A DNA stretch of 64,000 bases from Candidatus Krumholzibacteriota bacterium (GCA_016933255.1 JAFGBF010000022.1:62001-126000); one strand, 5' to 3'. Shown: positions 7,523 to 17,149, counted from the stretch's first letter. Made by a program: numbers and translations. The notes: generated by a model not told the origin, from the letters alone.

Positions 7523-10500
7523 CTAGAGAAGAGAAAGGGCCTTATCCACCATCTCCAGGGTCTGAATCTCTTTATACCCAAGCTGCTGCATAGCACCGGA
7601 CGGACATACCGTCGAACAACTGCCGCACCCTTTGCATAACGCGGTATTTATCTGACATACCTCTCTGCCGCCGAGCCAGACGAGACCAGGAGCCCCATAT
7701 GGACACGCCGCGACACACATACCGCATGCCGCGCAGGTGTTCTCGTCGACCTGCGCTACATTGGCAACCGATATATATTCATCGGAACTAATGATCGTGC
7801 ATGCTCTCTCAGCAGCCGCTTTCGCCTGTGAGATCGTCTCATCCATCTGCTTTGGAGAGTGGGCAAGCCCTGCGAGGTAGATCCCCTCTGCTGAAAAATC
7901 TACCGGCCTCAGTTTTACATGAGCTTCCATAAAGAAGTTGTCTTCGTTCAACGGGATCTTCAGCATCTGCGAAAGATTTCCAGCATCCTCCTGCGGCACC
8001 ATGGCAGGCGCAAGGACTATCCTGTCGGGCATGATCTCAACTTCACTTCCGAGCACAATATCCTCTACCCGGACAATAAGCTGATTATCGCCGTTTTCGG
8101 AGTATTCTACGACAGGCTTGGCGTCTTCCTCGTACCTGATAAAAATCACGCCCAGAGATCTTGCCTCCTGGTAATATATCTCGTTGAACCCGTATGTGCG
8201 CACATCCCGGTAGAGTATATAGACGTTCATCTTCGGTTTTAGTTTCTTCAGGCGGATCGCGTTCTTGACAGCCTGAGTACAGCAGACTCTCGAACAGTAC
8301 GGATGTTCCTTGTTCCGGCTTCCCACGCACTGGATCATAACGACAGTCTTGAGTTTACTGACAGCCTTCGGATCAGCTTCGAGGAGATCCTCGAAATCAA
8401 GCTGCGTGAGAACATTCTCATCCTCGACATGATATTCCTCAGGACTGGATTCATTAGCGCCGGTAGTAATGACTATTACGCCATGTTCGTAATCGACTAC
8501 TTCGTTCGACGCTTTTGATTTTATCGAGGTTACGTAATTCCCGACATATCCGTCAATCGCCAGGATCTCCGATTCTATAAACGTTTTCAGTTTTGGATGG
8601 CCGTTGACTTTTTCTATAAGACCTTCAATATACTCCGAGACCTTCTCGCCGTTCGGCCTTCTCTTCAGGCGGTTCAGATTACCTCCCAGCCTGTTTTCTC
8701 TCTCCACAAGCGCGACCTCAAACCCCTGGTCAGCGATCGAAAGGGCGGCAGTTATTCCAGCAAGGCCTCCACCGACGACAAGGGCTTTCTGCGTGACATT
8801 CAGGGATAGTGTATAAAGGGGTTCGAGAAGACGCGCCTTGCCGATAGCGATCCTCGTAAGTATCTTAGCCTTCTCGGTCGCCTTCGCGTGGTCGTCCCTG
8901 TGGACCCAGCTGCAGTGGTTTCTTATATTAGCCATGTCAAAGAGGTATGGATTCAACCCTGTCTCTTTCATCGTCTCCTGAAAAAGCGCCTCATGGGTGC
9001 TCGGCGAACAGGACGAGACAACGACTCTGTTCAATTTATACTCCTCGATGATCTCTTTCATCTTTTCCTGAGTATCCTGCGAACAGGTAAAAAGATTCTC
9101 GCCGGCATATACGACGTTCGGAAGGGATTTTGCGAATTCCACGACATCAGGAACGTTCACTATGCTCCCGATATTGATTCCGCAGTGGCAGACAAAGACA
9201 CCGATCCTCGGTTTCTGCCCGCTGACATTTTTCTCCTCGGGATATTCTTTTTTCGTGATCTCGGTACCGCGTGCCGAGGCAAGAAGCTCCGCCGCCCCCG
9301 CGACAGCCCCCGAGGCCTGAATGACCGTTTCCGGAATATCCTTCGGCTGGACAGCAGGGCCGCAGACAAATATTCCAGGTCTGGTCGTCTGGATCGGCAT
9401 TGTGCCGTCGCTGTCTATAAAATTCCATGCGTTAAGACGCACTCCCAGCTTATCTGAAAGATCCCCTGAGTTCTCGCGTGGTGTCAAGCCCACAGAAAGC
9501 ACGACAAGATCGAATTCTTCCTGATGGACATCGCCGTTCTCCGAAGTATAATTGAGAATCAGATTTCCGTTATCGATGACTTCCCGGATCTTGCCTACCC
9601 TTCCCCGGATGAACCTGACACCTGTTTCCTTTGCCCTGTCGTAATACTTGTCAAAGTCCTTCCCATGGGCTCTCATATCCATAAAGAATATGGTAGGTTC
9701 AACGGTATCGACATGTTCCTTCGCTATGATCGCTTCTTTCATCGCGTACATGCAGCAGACAGATGAACAGTATGGCATGTGGGAATCCTGCGTGCGTGAA
9801 CCGACACACTGCAGCCATGCGATCTTAACCGGCTCCCTGCCGTCTGAAGGCCTCTGCAGATGCCCTTCAAAAGGCCCCGATGCGGCCAGGATCCGTTCGA
9901 ACTGAATACTGGTCAGAACATTCGGGTATCTTCCGTAACCGAACTGGTGCATGACGACGGGATCAAACGGTTTAGCCCCGGTCGTAAGTATGATCGAACC
10001 AACATCAAGATCGACGACTTCTGCCTTCTGCTCGAAGTCGATAGCTCCAGCATCGCAGTACTCGGTACATATCGCACACTCGCCGGTGTTCAGATGTATG
10101 CACATCTCCGGGTCGATATTGGCGTAATTCGGAACGGCCTGAGCGTATGGGATGTAGACGGCAGATCTCTTGACGAGACCCGAATCGAACTCGGAGAGCC
10201 TGGGTTCAGGAACATTCTCTGTAATCTTTTCAAACTTTATTCCCCTGCCTGTCGGACATATATCATAACAGGCCCCGCAGGTCTGGCATTCTTCAGAGGT
10301 TTCGTTATAGGCCGGGGACATGATTCTCTCACTGCCCCTGTTGGAGAAACCGAGGACTCCTTTACCCATTTTTTCCCTGCACATACGCACGCAGAGACCA
10401 CAGAGGATGCAATCGTCTTTCTCCAGCTCTATTCTTTTTTTCGTCACTCCGAGATCTGTGGCGATACTTTGGATTCTTTCGGAATCGGGACACCTCGCAA

Positions 10501-10795
10501 GGAGAAGTTCCGCCATTATCTTCCGTGTACGTTTAATCCGCTCTGTGTCAGTCCTTACCTTGATCCCTTCAGCGGCAGGATAGTTACACGAGGTACGTAT
10601 GAAGGTCCTGCCGTTCTGTTCGATCTCTACAAGGCACAAGCGGCACGCACCATAGGAAGAAAGCGCTTTATGATGACAAAGCGTAGGGATCTTTATATCA
10701 AGCTTGCCGCAGGCTTCCAGGATAGTCGCGCCTTCAGGCATTTCGACTGGCCTGTCATCAATAGTCAGTTTAATCGTCTCTGTATTAGTTCCCAT
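7523..10795 (-). CDS. NuoG-type iron-sulfur domain fused to HdrA (lacking HdrA's first domain)
   Basis: 1090 residues. Residues 1-90 form a [2Fe-2S] domain with C40-x10-C51-x2-C54-x15-C70, as in NuoG. Two [4Fe-4S] sites follow (CILCGLCVRMC, CQTCGACYDICP). The NuoG His-ligated cluster motif is reduced to LLLARCPD. From about residue 215 the protein is HdrA, but it enters HdrA in mid-domain: KRSAVYIPYAQAVPNYANID aligns with residues after the first ferredoxin of the intact HdrA at 18542-21604. It then has the second-half landmarks: FVCHCGINIG (about 533), a complete Rossmann FAD motif LVVGGGLAGITAALSIA (about 673) and a C-terminal 2[4Fe-4S] ferredoxin. The missing first Rossmann domain is fused to NuoE at 12701-13579. 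Start chosen at 10795, just after the upstream stop (GTGGAG site); a longer reading to 10858 only overlaps that gene. Likely an electron-bifurcating hub subunit. Confidence 0.9.
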   Translation of the reverse strand: MGTNTETIKLTIDDRPVEMPEGATILEACGKLDIKIPTLCHHKALSSYGACRLCLVEIEQNGRTFIRTSCNYPAAEGIKVRTDTERIKRTRKIMAELLLARCPDSERIQSIATDLGVTKKRIELEKDDCILCGLCVRMCREKMGKGVLGFSNRGSERIMSPAYNETSEECQTCGACYDICPTGRGIKFEKITENVPEPRLSEFDSGLVKRSAVYIPYAQAVPNYANIDPEMCIHLNTGECAICTEYCDAGAIDFEQKAEVVDLDVGSIILTTGAKPFDPVVMHQFGYGRYPNVLTSIQFERILAASGPFEGHLQRPSDGREPVKIAWLQCVGSRTQDSHMPYCSSVCCMYAMKEAIIAKEHVDTVEPTIFFMDMRAHGKDFDKYYDRAKETGVRFIRGRVGKIREVIDNGNLILNYTSENGDVHQEEFDLVVLSVGLTPRENSGDLSDKLGVRLNAWNFIDSDGTMPIQTTRPGIFVCGPAVQPKDIPETVIQASGAVAGAAELLASARGTEITKKEYPEEKNVSGQKPRIGVFVCHCGINIGSIVNVPDVVEFAKSLPNVVYAGENLFTCSQDTQEKMKEIIEEYKLNRVVVSSCSPSTHEALFQETMKETGLNPYLFDMANIRNHCSWVHRDDHAKATEKAKILTRIAIGKARLLEPLYTLSLNVTQKALVVGGGLAGITAALSIADQGFEVALVERENRLGGNLNRLKRRPNGEKVSEYIEGLIEKVNGHPKLKTFIESEILAIDGYVGNYVTSIKSKASNEVVDYEHGVIVITTGANESSPEEYHVEDENVLTQLDFEDLLEADPKAVSKLKTVVMIQCVGSRNKEHPYCSRVCCTQAVKNAIRLKKLKPKMNVYILYRDVRTYGFNEIYYQEARSLGVIFIRYEEDAKPVVEYSENGDNQLIVRVEDIVLGSEVEIMPDRIVLAPAMVPQEDAGNLSQMLKIPLNEDNFFMEAHVKLRPVDFSAEGIYLAGLAHSPKQMDETISQAKAAAERACTIISSDEYISVANVAQVDENTCAACGMCVAACPYGAPGLVWLGGREVCQINTALCKGCGSCSTVCPSGAMQQLGYKEIQTLEMVDKALSLL

Positions 10796-10797
10796 AT

Positions 10798-12651
10798 TTA
10801 CTCCACAATAACTGCATTGAATTTGCAGACTTCCCTGCACACGCCGCATTTTGTGCATTTTCCCGTGTCGATTGAATGTGCAGCTTTAAGGCTGCCGGTA
10901 ATCGCTCCAACAGAACAGTTTTTAAGGCATACTCCGCATCCAATACACTCTTCAGAATTTATGCTGTAAGTCACAAGCGCTTTACATACATGTGCCGGGC
11001 ATTTCTTATCGACGATGTGGGCATTGTATTCATCACGGAAGTATTTTATCGTAGAAAGCACCGGATTTGACAAGGTCTGTCCAAGCCCGCACTGAGACGC
11101 GTCTTTGACCGCTTCCCCCAGTTCGACAAGCAGATCAATATCCTTCGGTTTGCCATGCCCTTCCGATATCCTCGTAAGAATATCAAGCATCGCTTTGCTT
11201 CCATCCCTGCATGATGCACATTTACCGCACGATTCGTCATTCGTGAATGAAAGAAAATATTTTGCAATATCAATAACACAGGTATCTTCGTCCATTACCA
11301 CCATACCGCCAGAACCCATTATCGACCCAACTTCAGCAAGCTTTTCATAGTCGACTGGAATATCCATCAGTGAAGCCGGGATGCATCCGCCGGAAGGCCC
11401 TCCTGTCTGGACCGCCTTGAAGCTTTTGCCGTCAGGTATGCCCCCGCCGATACCATTAATGATTTCTCCCAGGGATATGCCCATCGGCACTTCGACAAGG
11501 CCCGAGTTATTGATTTTTCCCACAAGGGAAAATATTTTAGTGCCTTTGCTGTTCTCAGTTCCAATATCAGAGAAATATTTGCTTCCGTTGCTTATTATCA
11601 GCGGGACGACCGCCCAGGTCTCCACATTATTTATGTTGGTAGGATTCCCCCAAAGCCCCGATTCTACAGGAAACGGAGGTCTCTGGCTTGGTTCCGGAGA
11701 TAACCCTTCGATCGAATGCATCAGCGATGTCTCTTCGCCGCAGACAAACGCTCCGGAACCCTCCCGGATCTCTATATCAAATGAAAAACCGGTACCAAGG
11801 ATATCGTCACCTATCAGTCCGAACTCCTTTGCCTGCTCAATGGCCTTTTTCAAACGTTCTATTGCCAGAGGATATTCAGTACGGACATAGATATATCCGA
11901 CAGATGCCGTAATTGCAAACCCGCCTATGAGCATCCCCTCAATAACAGAATGAGGATTACCTTCCAGGATAGACCTGTCCATATACGCCCCGGGATCGCC
12001 CTCATCAGCATTACAGACTATGTTCTTGATCTTCCCTTTTGCATTTTTGCACAGCTTCCATTTAATACCTGTCGGAAACCCTCCTCCACCCCGGCCTTTA
12101 AGGCCGGAATCTATGATCAGATCGATAACTTCGTCGGAAGTCATCGAAGCCAGGACACTGGCAAAGGCCTTATATCCGCCGACAGTGATATAATCCGTAA
12201 TAACCATAGGATCGATTAATCCATTCTGCCCTAGCACCAGGCGTTTCTGCTTTTTATAGAATGGAACATCATGTTCATAGACTATCTTCTCATTTGTCAT
12301 TGGATCTACGTAGAGAAGGGATTCAATTACTTTTCCGTCAATGACCGTTTCCTTGACAATCCCCGGTACATCTTCTTTTTTGACCATAGGATAGAATATA
12401 CCTTCCGGGCGAATCACCACTAACGGCCCCTTTTCACAGAATCCGTGACATCCAGTCACCAGAATATCCACTTCATCCTCTATCCCGTGAGCTTTAAATT
12501 CTTTTTCAAACAGATCGATCAGTCCAAGACTTCCGGTCGCAATACATGCGGATCCTCCACAGACACATACTGATTTTCTATTCGGATCCTTTTGCTTTTG
12601 GAGTTTGCCGCTCATCTTCTCAAAAGCATCAATATCTGTAATTCTAGTCAT
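10798..12651 (-). CDS. NuoF/HydB-like NADH-binding flavoprotein
   Basis: 617 residues. It oxidises or reduces NAD(P)(H) through FMN and feeds the iron-sulfur chain. An N-terminal thioredoxin-like [2Fe-2S] domain (CVCGGSAC ... TGCHGFC) is followed by the NADH site GRGGGGFPTGIKW, the FMN motif NADEGDPGAYMDRS, the [4Fe-4S] site ESCGKCASCRDG and a C-terminal two-cluster ferredoxin (CIGCGVCLKNC, CTKCGVCREVC). This order is that of HydB in bifurcating hydrogenases and of NADH-side subunits in HdrA complexes, not of respiratory NuoF, which lacks the added end domains. Start at ATG 12651 (AAAAGGGAA site) rather than the TTG at 12717, which overlaps the upstream gene. It lies between the two halves of a split HdrA. 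Confidence 0.9.
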   Translation of the reverse strand: MTRITDIDAFEKMSGKLQKQKDPNRKSVCVCGGSACIATGSLGLIDLFEKEFKAHGIEDEVDILVTGCHGFCEKGPLVVIRPEGIFYPMVKKEDVPGIVKETVIDGKVIESLLYVDPMTNEKIVYEHDVPFYKKQKRLVLGQNGLIDPMVITDYITVGGYKAFASVLASMTSDEVIDLIIDSGLKGRGGGGFPTGIKWKLCKNAKGKIKNIVCNADEGDPGAYMDRSILEGNPHSVIEGMLIGGFAITASVGYIYVRTEYPLAIERLKKAIEQAKEFGLIGDDILGTGFSFDIEIREGSGAFVCGEETSLMHSIEGLSPEPSQRPPFPVESGLWGNPTNINNVETWAVVPLIISNGSKYFSDIGTENSKGTKIFSLVGKINNSGLVEVPMGISLGEIINGIGGGIPDGKSFKAVQTGGPSGGCIPASLMDIPVDYEKLAEVGSIMGSGGMVVMDEDTCVIDIAKYFLSFTNDESCGKCASCRDGSKAMLDILTRISEGHGKPKDIDLLVELGEAVKDASQCGLGQTLSNPVLSTIKYFRDEYNAHIVDKKCPAHVCKALVTYSINSEECIGCGVCLKNCSVGAITGSLKAAHSIDTGKCTKCGVCREVCKFNAVIVE

Positions 12652-12700
12652 TATTTCCCTTTTGCTGATCCAATTCATCCACTGTACAGGCAGATCCCTC

Positions 12701-13579
12701 TCATTTATATTTTTCAAGAATCTTCATTATATTGCTCACTTTTACTTTTCCGTATACTTCATCATTGACCATGATAGCGGGTGCAAGACCGCAGCAGCCG
12801 AGACACGCAACAGACTCTATGGTAAATCTCATATCCTCTGAAGTCTCCCCGTTATCTATCCCGAACTCATCTTTCACCTTGTCGAGAAGTCTTTCCCCGC
12901 CCTTAACATAGCAGGTTGTTCCCATGCATACTTTTATTGTATGTCTCCCTCGCGGAGTAAGGCTGAAAGAATTATAAAATGAGGCGATATTGTAGATCTC
13001 CGACAGTCCTACACCCAATTCTATCGATACATACCTCAACACATCAGAAGGCAAATAATTGAACGTCTTGTTTATTTGTTGAAGAATCGGCATCAGGTTT
13101 CCTTTTACACCGATATATTTATCCAGAATAAACCTGACTTTCTGCAGGTCCCCGTCACTGAGCCTTACGTAGGGTTCTTCTACGCACTGTATGATATTAG
13201 ATACCGGGCATGCCTCGACACAGGCACCGCATCCCGTACATTTTTCAGAATCGATATATCTGGGATTTTTCTTCACCTTCACCATGAAATTGCCCGCTTC
13301 ACCGCTCACACTGACCAATTCCGAATTAGTGATCAGGTCGATGTTAAGATGTCTGCCGGCACCGACAAGTTTGGGTGAGATAACGCACATCGCGCAGTCG
13401 TTAGTCGGGAAAGTCTTGTCGAGCTGAGCCATCGTACCGCCAATGGCCGGCGTTTCCTCGAGCAGATAGACCTTGAACCCGGATTCCGCCAGATCCAGAG
13501 ACGACTGGATACCGGCGATACCTCCTCCGACTACCAGAACGGAACCAGATTTTGTTTTTTCAGTTTTTTTGATCATCAC
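12701..13579 (-). CDS. HdrA N-terminal FAD/ferredoxin domain fused to NuoE
   Basis: 292 residues. Residues 1-128 match the first part of HdrA: Rossmann motif [20 protein letters not shown], the HdrA-specific [19 protein letters not shown], and a ferredoxin C-x2-C-x2-C-x3-CP (C114-C124). HdrA homology then stops and residues 135-292 are a NuoE domain. Its [2Fe-2S] ligands are C218, C223, C259 and C263 (CMGTTC, CLGCCG), with the ILDKY and [12 protein letters not shown] helices typical of NuoE. The rest of HdrA is at the C-terminus of the gene at 7523-10795. Start is GTG 13579 or the adjacent ATG 13576. I know of no standard annotation for this fusion. The obvious reading is that the NuoE, NuoF and NuoG modules are wired directly into an HdrA flavin hub. 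Confidence 0.9.
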   Translation of the reverse strand: MMIKKTEKTKSGSVLVVGGGIAGIQSSLDLAESGFKVYLLEETPAIGGTMAQLDKTFPTNDCAMCVISPKLVGAGRHLNIDLITNSELVSVSGEAGNFMVKVKKNPRYIDSEKCTGCGACVEACPVSNIIQCVEEPYVRLSDGDLQKVRFILDKYIGVKGNLMPILQQINKTFNYLPSDVLRYVSIELGVGLSEIYNIASFYNSFSLTPRGRHTIKVCMGTTCYVKGGERLLDKVKDEFGIDNGETSEDMRFTIESVACLGCCGLAPAIMVNDEVYGKVKVSNIMKILEKYK

Positions 13580-13608
13580 ACCGTTTTCCTGTCAGACTTC
13601 AGATCAGG

Positions 13609-14739
13609 TCATCTTGCATCTCTGTATTTTTTCCTGTATCTCAGCCCCCGTGATTGTTTCATCTCCTTGTATTCCTTTACGAGAGATATCAGCCTTTTTT
13701 TCTCTATGTCATCATCTTCCGGATGTCTTCTGACCTTTCGTTCAATCACCCCGCGGGACAACGCGTCGGCCATCATTTCCTTGCCTTTGATCGTACGCAC
13801 CATGACCGAAGTATATCCTACTATCGATCCCAATCCCCCGACTGATATATCGGCATAGTCGTTCGAGAAAAAATTGCAGGAAAGGCAGGCGGGCCTGGCC
13901 ATCGGTTCGATCTCCTCGAGAGGTATATGCACCGTTAGACCGGATTTCATTTTTATCATGAAATCTTCCTTGATATTCACCCTGGCAATATCCTCCAACT
14001 TAAGGCCATGCTGCTTGATAAACGGCTTGTCCATAAGGCGCTCCATCTCGAAACACTGCATACAGAACAGGCCGATGGAAAATATCACTATGTCGGACGG
14101 GACGACGTTCAGCGTCTGCATTTTTCTCAACGCGTTTATCTGACAGGGCGTGCCGACGATCGCCACCTTTTCAAGCTTTCCGGAACCGAGCTCATGCAGC
14201 GACTTTACTACTGGAACAAAGTTAGAATAACCTTCCCCCACCTCTTCGAGATGCGGCAGTTCTGAAAAATGTGAACCAGCCGACTTGATGATCTCTTCCC
14301 GTGTAGTGGCGACCCTGGCTTCTCTCTTTAAGAGGCTCTTTCCGTGAGATACGATAGCACCGTCGATTTTGCCCTCTTCCAGCATATTGACAAGAAGCGC
14401 TGTTACCACTCCTCCATCGGTCGCGTCTTTGCGGATCTCGAAATCAGTACTTCTTGCAGAGAAAATATCCATGAAATTGCCGATAGGTTCTTTCCAGTTA
14501 TAGACTTCGTCTATCTCATCTTCCATCGGGTGCGTCTGGGGACAGACCATGTAACAGAGGCCGCACTGGAGGCACAGTGCCTTGTCTTTGTAAGCCGGAT
14601 AACCTTTTTCATCCATCCTGAGAGCACCGATCCTGTTAGCGGAGCAGAAAGATACGCAGCCACCGCATTTGCCACAAAGGTCTTTCTTTACGACTTCCTC
14701 GTTCAGATCGTCAAATGACCATATCCTGTCAGGCCTCAT
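13609..14739 (-). CDS. FrhB/FdhB-type flavin iron-sulfur protein (coenzyme F420 hydrogenase beta family)
   Basis: 376 residues. An N-terminal ferredoxin pair (CGKCGGCVSFCSA, CLQCGLCYMVCPQ) precedes the FrhB domain. Typical FrhB segments are seen: DGGVVTALLVNMLE, VAIVGTPCQINALRKM, FCMQCFEMERL, RPACLSCNFFSNDYADISVGG. Family members carry FAD and exchange electrons with F420, ferredoxin or thiol partners. In bacteria without F420 they often act as electron-transfer subunits of Hdr or formate complexes. It follows hdrC directly (40-base gap), in the place where hdrB is usually found. AGGAGAG ribosome binding site before ATG 14739. The substrate cannot be inferred. Confidence 0.85.
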   Translation of the reverse strand: MRPDRIWSFDDLNEEVVKKDLCGKCGGCVSFCSANRIGALRMDEKGYPAYKDKALCLQCGLCYMVCPQTHPMEDEIDEVYNWKEPIGNFMDIFSARSTDFEIRKDATDGGVVTALLVNMLEEGKIDGAIVSHGKSLLKREARVATTREEIIKSAGSHFSELPHLEEVGEGYSNFVPVVKSLHELGSGKLEKVAIVGTPCQINALRKMQTLNVVPSDIVIFSIGLFCMQCFEMERLMDKPFIKQHGLKLEDIARVNIKEDFMIKMKSGLTVHIPLEEIEPMARPACLSCNFFSNDYADISVGGLGSIVGYTSVMVRTIKGKEMMADALSRGVIERKVRRHPEDDDIEKKRLISLVKEYKEMKQSRGLRYRKKYRDAR

Positions 14740-14779
14740 GAGTACTCTCTCCTGAATCCGTGATTCCGGCGGATCCTGA

Positions 14780-15259
14780 TTATTTTTCCTGCCACTCTTC
14801 TTTTAATTCCTTTTCTATCAGCGATTTGATCTCAGCTGCTTTCTTTTTATCGGGATGCAGCTTATTATCGATCATCTTACAGCGCAATTCCTGGATAAAT
14901 CTGTCCAGATCCCTTGCCTGGTCGGACCTTTCCCTGGCTACATATCCCTGTTTGATAGCCATATCCCTTAATATGCTTATCACATCGGTAAACTTTACAT
15001 TCTGGGGACATAACGAAGCGCAGGTATAACATCTCGAGCACATCCACATGATATCCGATGACAGGACTTCTTCACGCATGCCGAGTATAGCCATCCTTAT
15101 AATCCGGCGGGGGTCATACTCGTCGTGCACTTCCGCGACGGGGCATGAAGCAGTACACGTTCCGCATGTAAAACAGCGCATGAAACTTTCAGCCCCCGGC
15201 TGGGAAGCGATCTCGTTCTTAAAATTCGCATCCTTCTCGCTTAGTATGATCTTTTCCAT
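14780..15259 (-). CDS. hdrC: HdrC-like iron-sulfur subunit
   Basis: 159 residues with two [4Fe-4S] motifs, C29-x2-C32-x2-C35-x3-C39P and C74-x2-C77-x2-C80-x3-C84P, separated by the helix DPRRIIRMAILG. This is the HdrC layout. In canonical Hdr, HdrC links the HdrA flavin to HdrB, which reduces the heterodisulfide. No HdrB (CCG-domain protein) exists in the window; the neighbour on the 3' side is FrhB-like instead. It is a soluble form, with no QmoC/HdrE membrane domain. Good AAAAGGAGAAAG site. Confidence 0.88.
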   Translation of the reverse strand: MEKIILSEKDANFKNEIASQPGAESFMRCFTCGTCTASCPVAEVHDEYDPRRIIRMAILGMREEVLSSDIMWMCSRCYTCASLCPQNVKFTDVISILRDMAIKQGYVARERSDQARDLDRFIQELRCKMIDNKLHPDKKKAAEIKSLIEKELKEEWQEK

Positions 15260-15274
15260 CCGGTCTTTCTCCTT

Positions 15275-16108
15275 TTAAACCGATTCAGGTATTTCTTTAA
15301 GCTCCGCGAGTGAAAACACAGGTCCATCCACGCATATATATTTGGAACCGATATTACACCTTCCACACTTGCCGATCCCGCATTTCATCCTTCTCTCGAG
15401 AGAGGTATAGACCCTCTCATCGGGAAATTTCAGGTCGACAAGCACTGGTAAAGTAAACTTGATCATGATCGGCGGACCGCAGACGACCACCCAGGTGTTA
15501 TCGGGGTCGGGGCCGATCTCCTTTGTCACAGTAGGGACGAATCCTGTCCGTCCGGTCCATCCTTCGACGGGATTATCGATTGTGAGCTGGACATCTATAT
15601 CATCGCGTTTCTCCCATTCGGATATCTCATCCCTGTAGATAAAAAGATCAGGATTCCTTGCTCCGTAAATGACTGTAATATCTTTGTAATCTTCCCTGTG
15701 TTCGAGAAGATAGACGATCAGCGAACGAAGTGTCGTAAAGGCAAAACCGCCTCCTATTATGACGACATTTCCGCCTTTGAACTTCTCCACCGGATACCAG
15801 TTTCCCAGGGGTCCGCGCAGGCCGACCATATCTCCTTCCCGGAGATAATGGATCTCGTTTGTCACGGAACCGGTCCTGTTCACAGTGAACCTGAGAAAAT
15901 CCTTTTCCGTAGGTGATGACGCAATACCAAACGGAGATTCGCCCAGACCCAGAAGCGACCACTCGCAGAACTGGCCCGGCATATATTTAAAATTCTTTCT
16001 GTCCTCTTCATTCTGAAAGATCAGGTCATAGGTACGCAGCGCCTTCTCGGGATCTTCGATAACGATCCGTTTTACTTTCATAGGAACAGGAATATAACTG
16101 TTACTCAC
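15275..16108 (-). CDS. AsrB/PyrK-like FAD, NAD(P)H and [2Fe-2S] reductase (FlxA/FloxA-like)
   Basis: 277 residues of the ferredoxin-NADP reductase fold. FAD-binding strand GQFCEWSLLG and SPFGIASSP, nucleotide loop VVIIGGGFAFTTLRSLIVYL, CGPPIMIK, and a C-terminal [2Fe-2S] motif CGIGKCGRCN...YICVDGPVFS. Related proteins are AsrB, hydrogenase gamma subunits and FlxA/FloxA, the NAD(P)H entry point of Flx-Hdr complexes. It starts at GTG 16108 (GAGGAAG site), directly behind the AsrA-like gene. Together with 16118-17149, 17155-18120 and MvhD it forms an Flx/Flox-type set. Confidence 0.87.
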   Translation of the reverse strand: MSNSYIPVPMKVKRIVIEDPEKALRTYDLIFQNEEDRKNFKYMPGQFCEWSLLGLGESPFGIASSPTEKDFLRFTVNRTGSVTNEIHYLREGDMVGLRGPLGNWYPVEKFKGGNVVIIGGGFAFTTLRSLIVYLLEHREDYKDITVIYGARNPDLFIYRDEISEWEKRDDIDVQLTIDNPVEGWTGRTGFVPTVTKEIGPDPDNTWVVVCGPPIMIKFTLPVLVDLKFPDERVYTSLERRMKCGIGKCGRCNIGSKYICVDGPVFSLAELKEIPESV

Positions 16109-16117
16109 GCGACTTCC

Positions 16118-17149
16118 TCACGATTGATAGCTCATTACCTTTTTTGCAACTTCTCTTATATCCAGATTTACCGGACAAACGACCACGCATCTGCCGCAGC
16201 CGGTACAGAGATGTTCTCCGTAATTTTCCATGAAATAACTGTACTTGTGCATAAACCGCTGCCTCAGTCTGTCTTTTGATAATTCTCTGGGGTTGTGTCC
16301 CGACGCTTCCGCGGTAAATACCGGGAACATGCAGGTATCCCATATCCTTATTCGTTTGCCTTTTTTGCCTTTTCCCTCATCCTGAACGTCGAAGCAGTGG
16401 CATGTGGGGCAGATAAAAGCGCATGCCCCGCAATTGACACACTTCGCTCCTATCTCTTCCCAGACACCTGAATTGAACAATCCACTCATTCTGCCGACTA
16501 TTCCATCGAGTTCAAATACTGCGCTGAGCGAAGAATCGGCCTCGGCACGGAGTCTTTCAGCTTCCTTGATATCTTTTTTGGCTGCTGGTTCGGTATTCTT
16601 CACCGTTTCCAGATATTTTCTGCCCTTATCGCTCTTTGGATCGAGTAGATATGCATCACCGATATAGATGACAAGTATGTCCGCCTTCTCCCCGTCATGA
16701 GGAGAGCCGCCGAACCAGTTGCAGAAACAGGTCGACCTTGGGTCGTTACATGCCGTCTGGATAATCAGAGCATTATCATATTTTTCTTTCCAGTACGGAT
16801 CCTGAAACATTTCGTCTTCAGGATTCTGGCGCGCCGTTCCGAACACCATGTTCAACAACGTAAGGCTCTTGACGTCGCAGCCTCTCAGACCCCATACGGC
16901 AAAAGGCTTTTCGCTGCATTCATTCTTCGTGATCTCTCCCGAGTCAAAGCTGAAAAGGACCTCGGCAGGAGGAAAAAAGATATCCTTGGGCGATTTATCT
17001 GTATTCATATAATCTTCTGCAATACTATCCGCTGATTCTATCTTCCTGAACGAAACCGTCTCCCCGTCTTTCACAGGAGCGAACAGGACGTAATCCGACA
17101 TCAGGCCTTCAATGAATCCGCTGATATTTTCTTTCTTGATCCTGATCAT
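16118..17149 (-). CDS. AsrA-like 4Fe-4S dicluster protein (FlxB/FloxB-like)
   Basis: 343 residues. Segments VWGLRGCDVKSLTLLN, QTACNDPRSTCFCNWFGGSPH and two [4Fe-4S] motifs (CVNCGACAFICPTCHCFD, CTGCGRCVVVCPVNLDI) match the subunit A family of anaerobic sulfite reductase and [NiFe]-hydrogenase beta subunits. These relay electrons from the flavin reductase subunit to a second complex. It partners the AsrB-like gene 10 bases downstream. No AsrC (siroheme) gene is present, so sulfite reduction is not indicated. Confidence 0.85.
   Translation of the reverse strand: MIRIKKENISGFIEGLMSDYVLFAPVKDGETVSFRKIESADSIAEDYMNTDKSPKDIFFPPAEVLFSFDSGEITKNECSEKPFAVWGLRGCDVKSLTLLNMVFGTARQNPEDEMFQDPYWKEKYDNALIIQTACNDPRSTCFCNWFGGSPHDGEKADILVIYIGDAYLLDPKSDKGRKYLETVKNTEPAAKKDIKEAERLRAEADSSLSAVFELDGIVGRMSGLFNSGVWEEIGAKCVNCGACAFICPTCHCFDVQDEGKGKKGKRIRIWDTCMFPVFTAEASGHNPRELSKDRLRQRFMHKYSYFMENYGEHLCTGCGRCVVVCPVNLDIREVAKKVMSYQS

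Noticed and set aside
15275-17149. Anaerobic sulfite reductase AsrABC
   Set aside because: AsrA- and AsrB-like genes are present, but no AsrC with siroheme/[4Fe-4S] motifs; the pair fits an Flx-type NAD(P)H module better.
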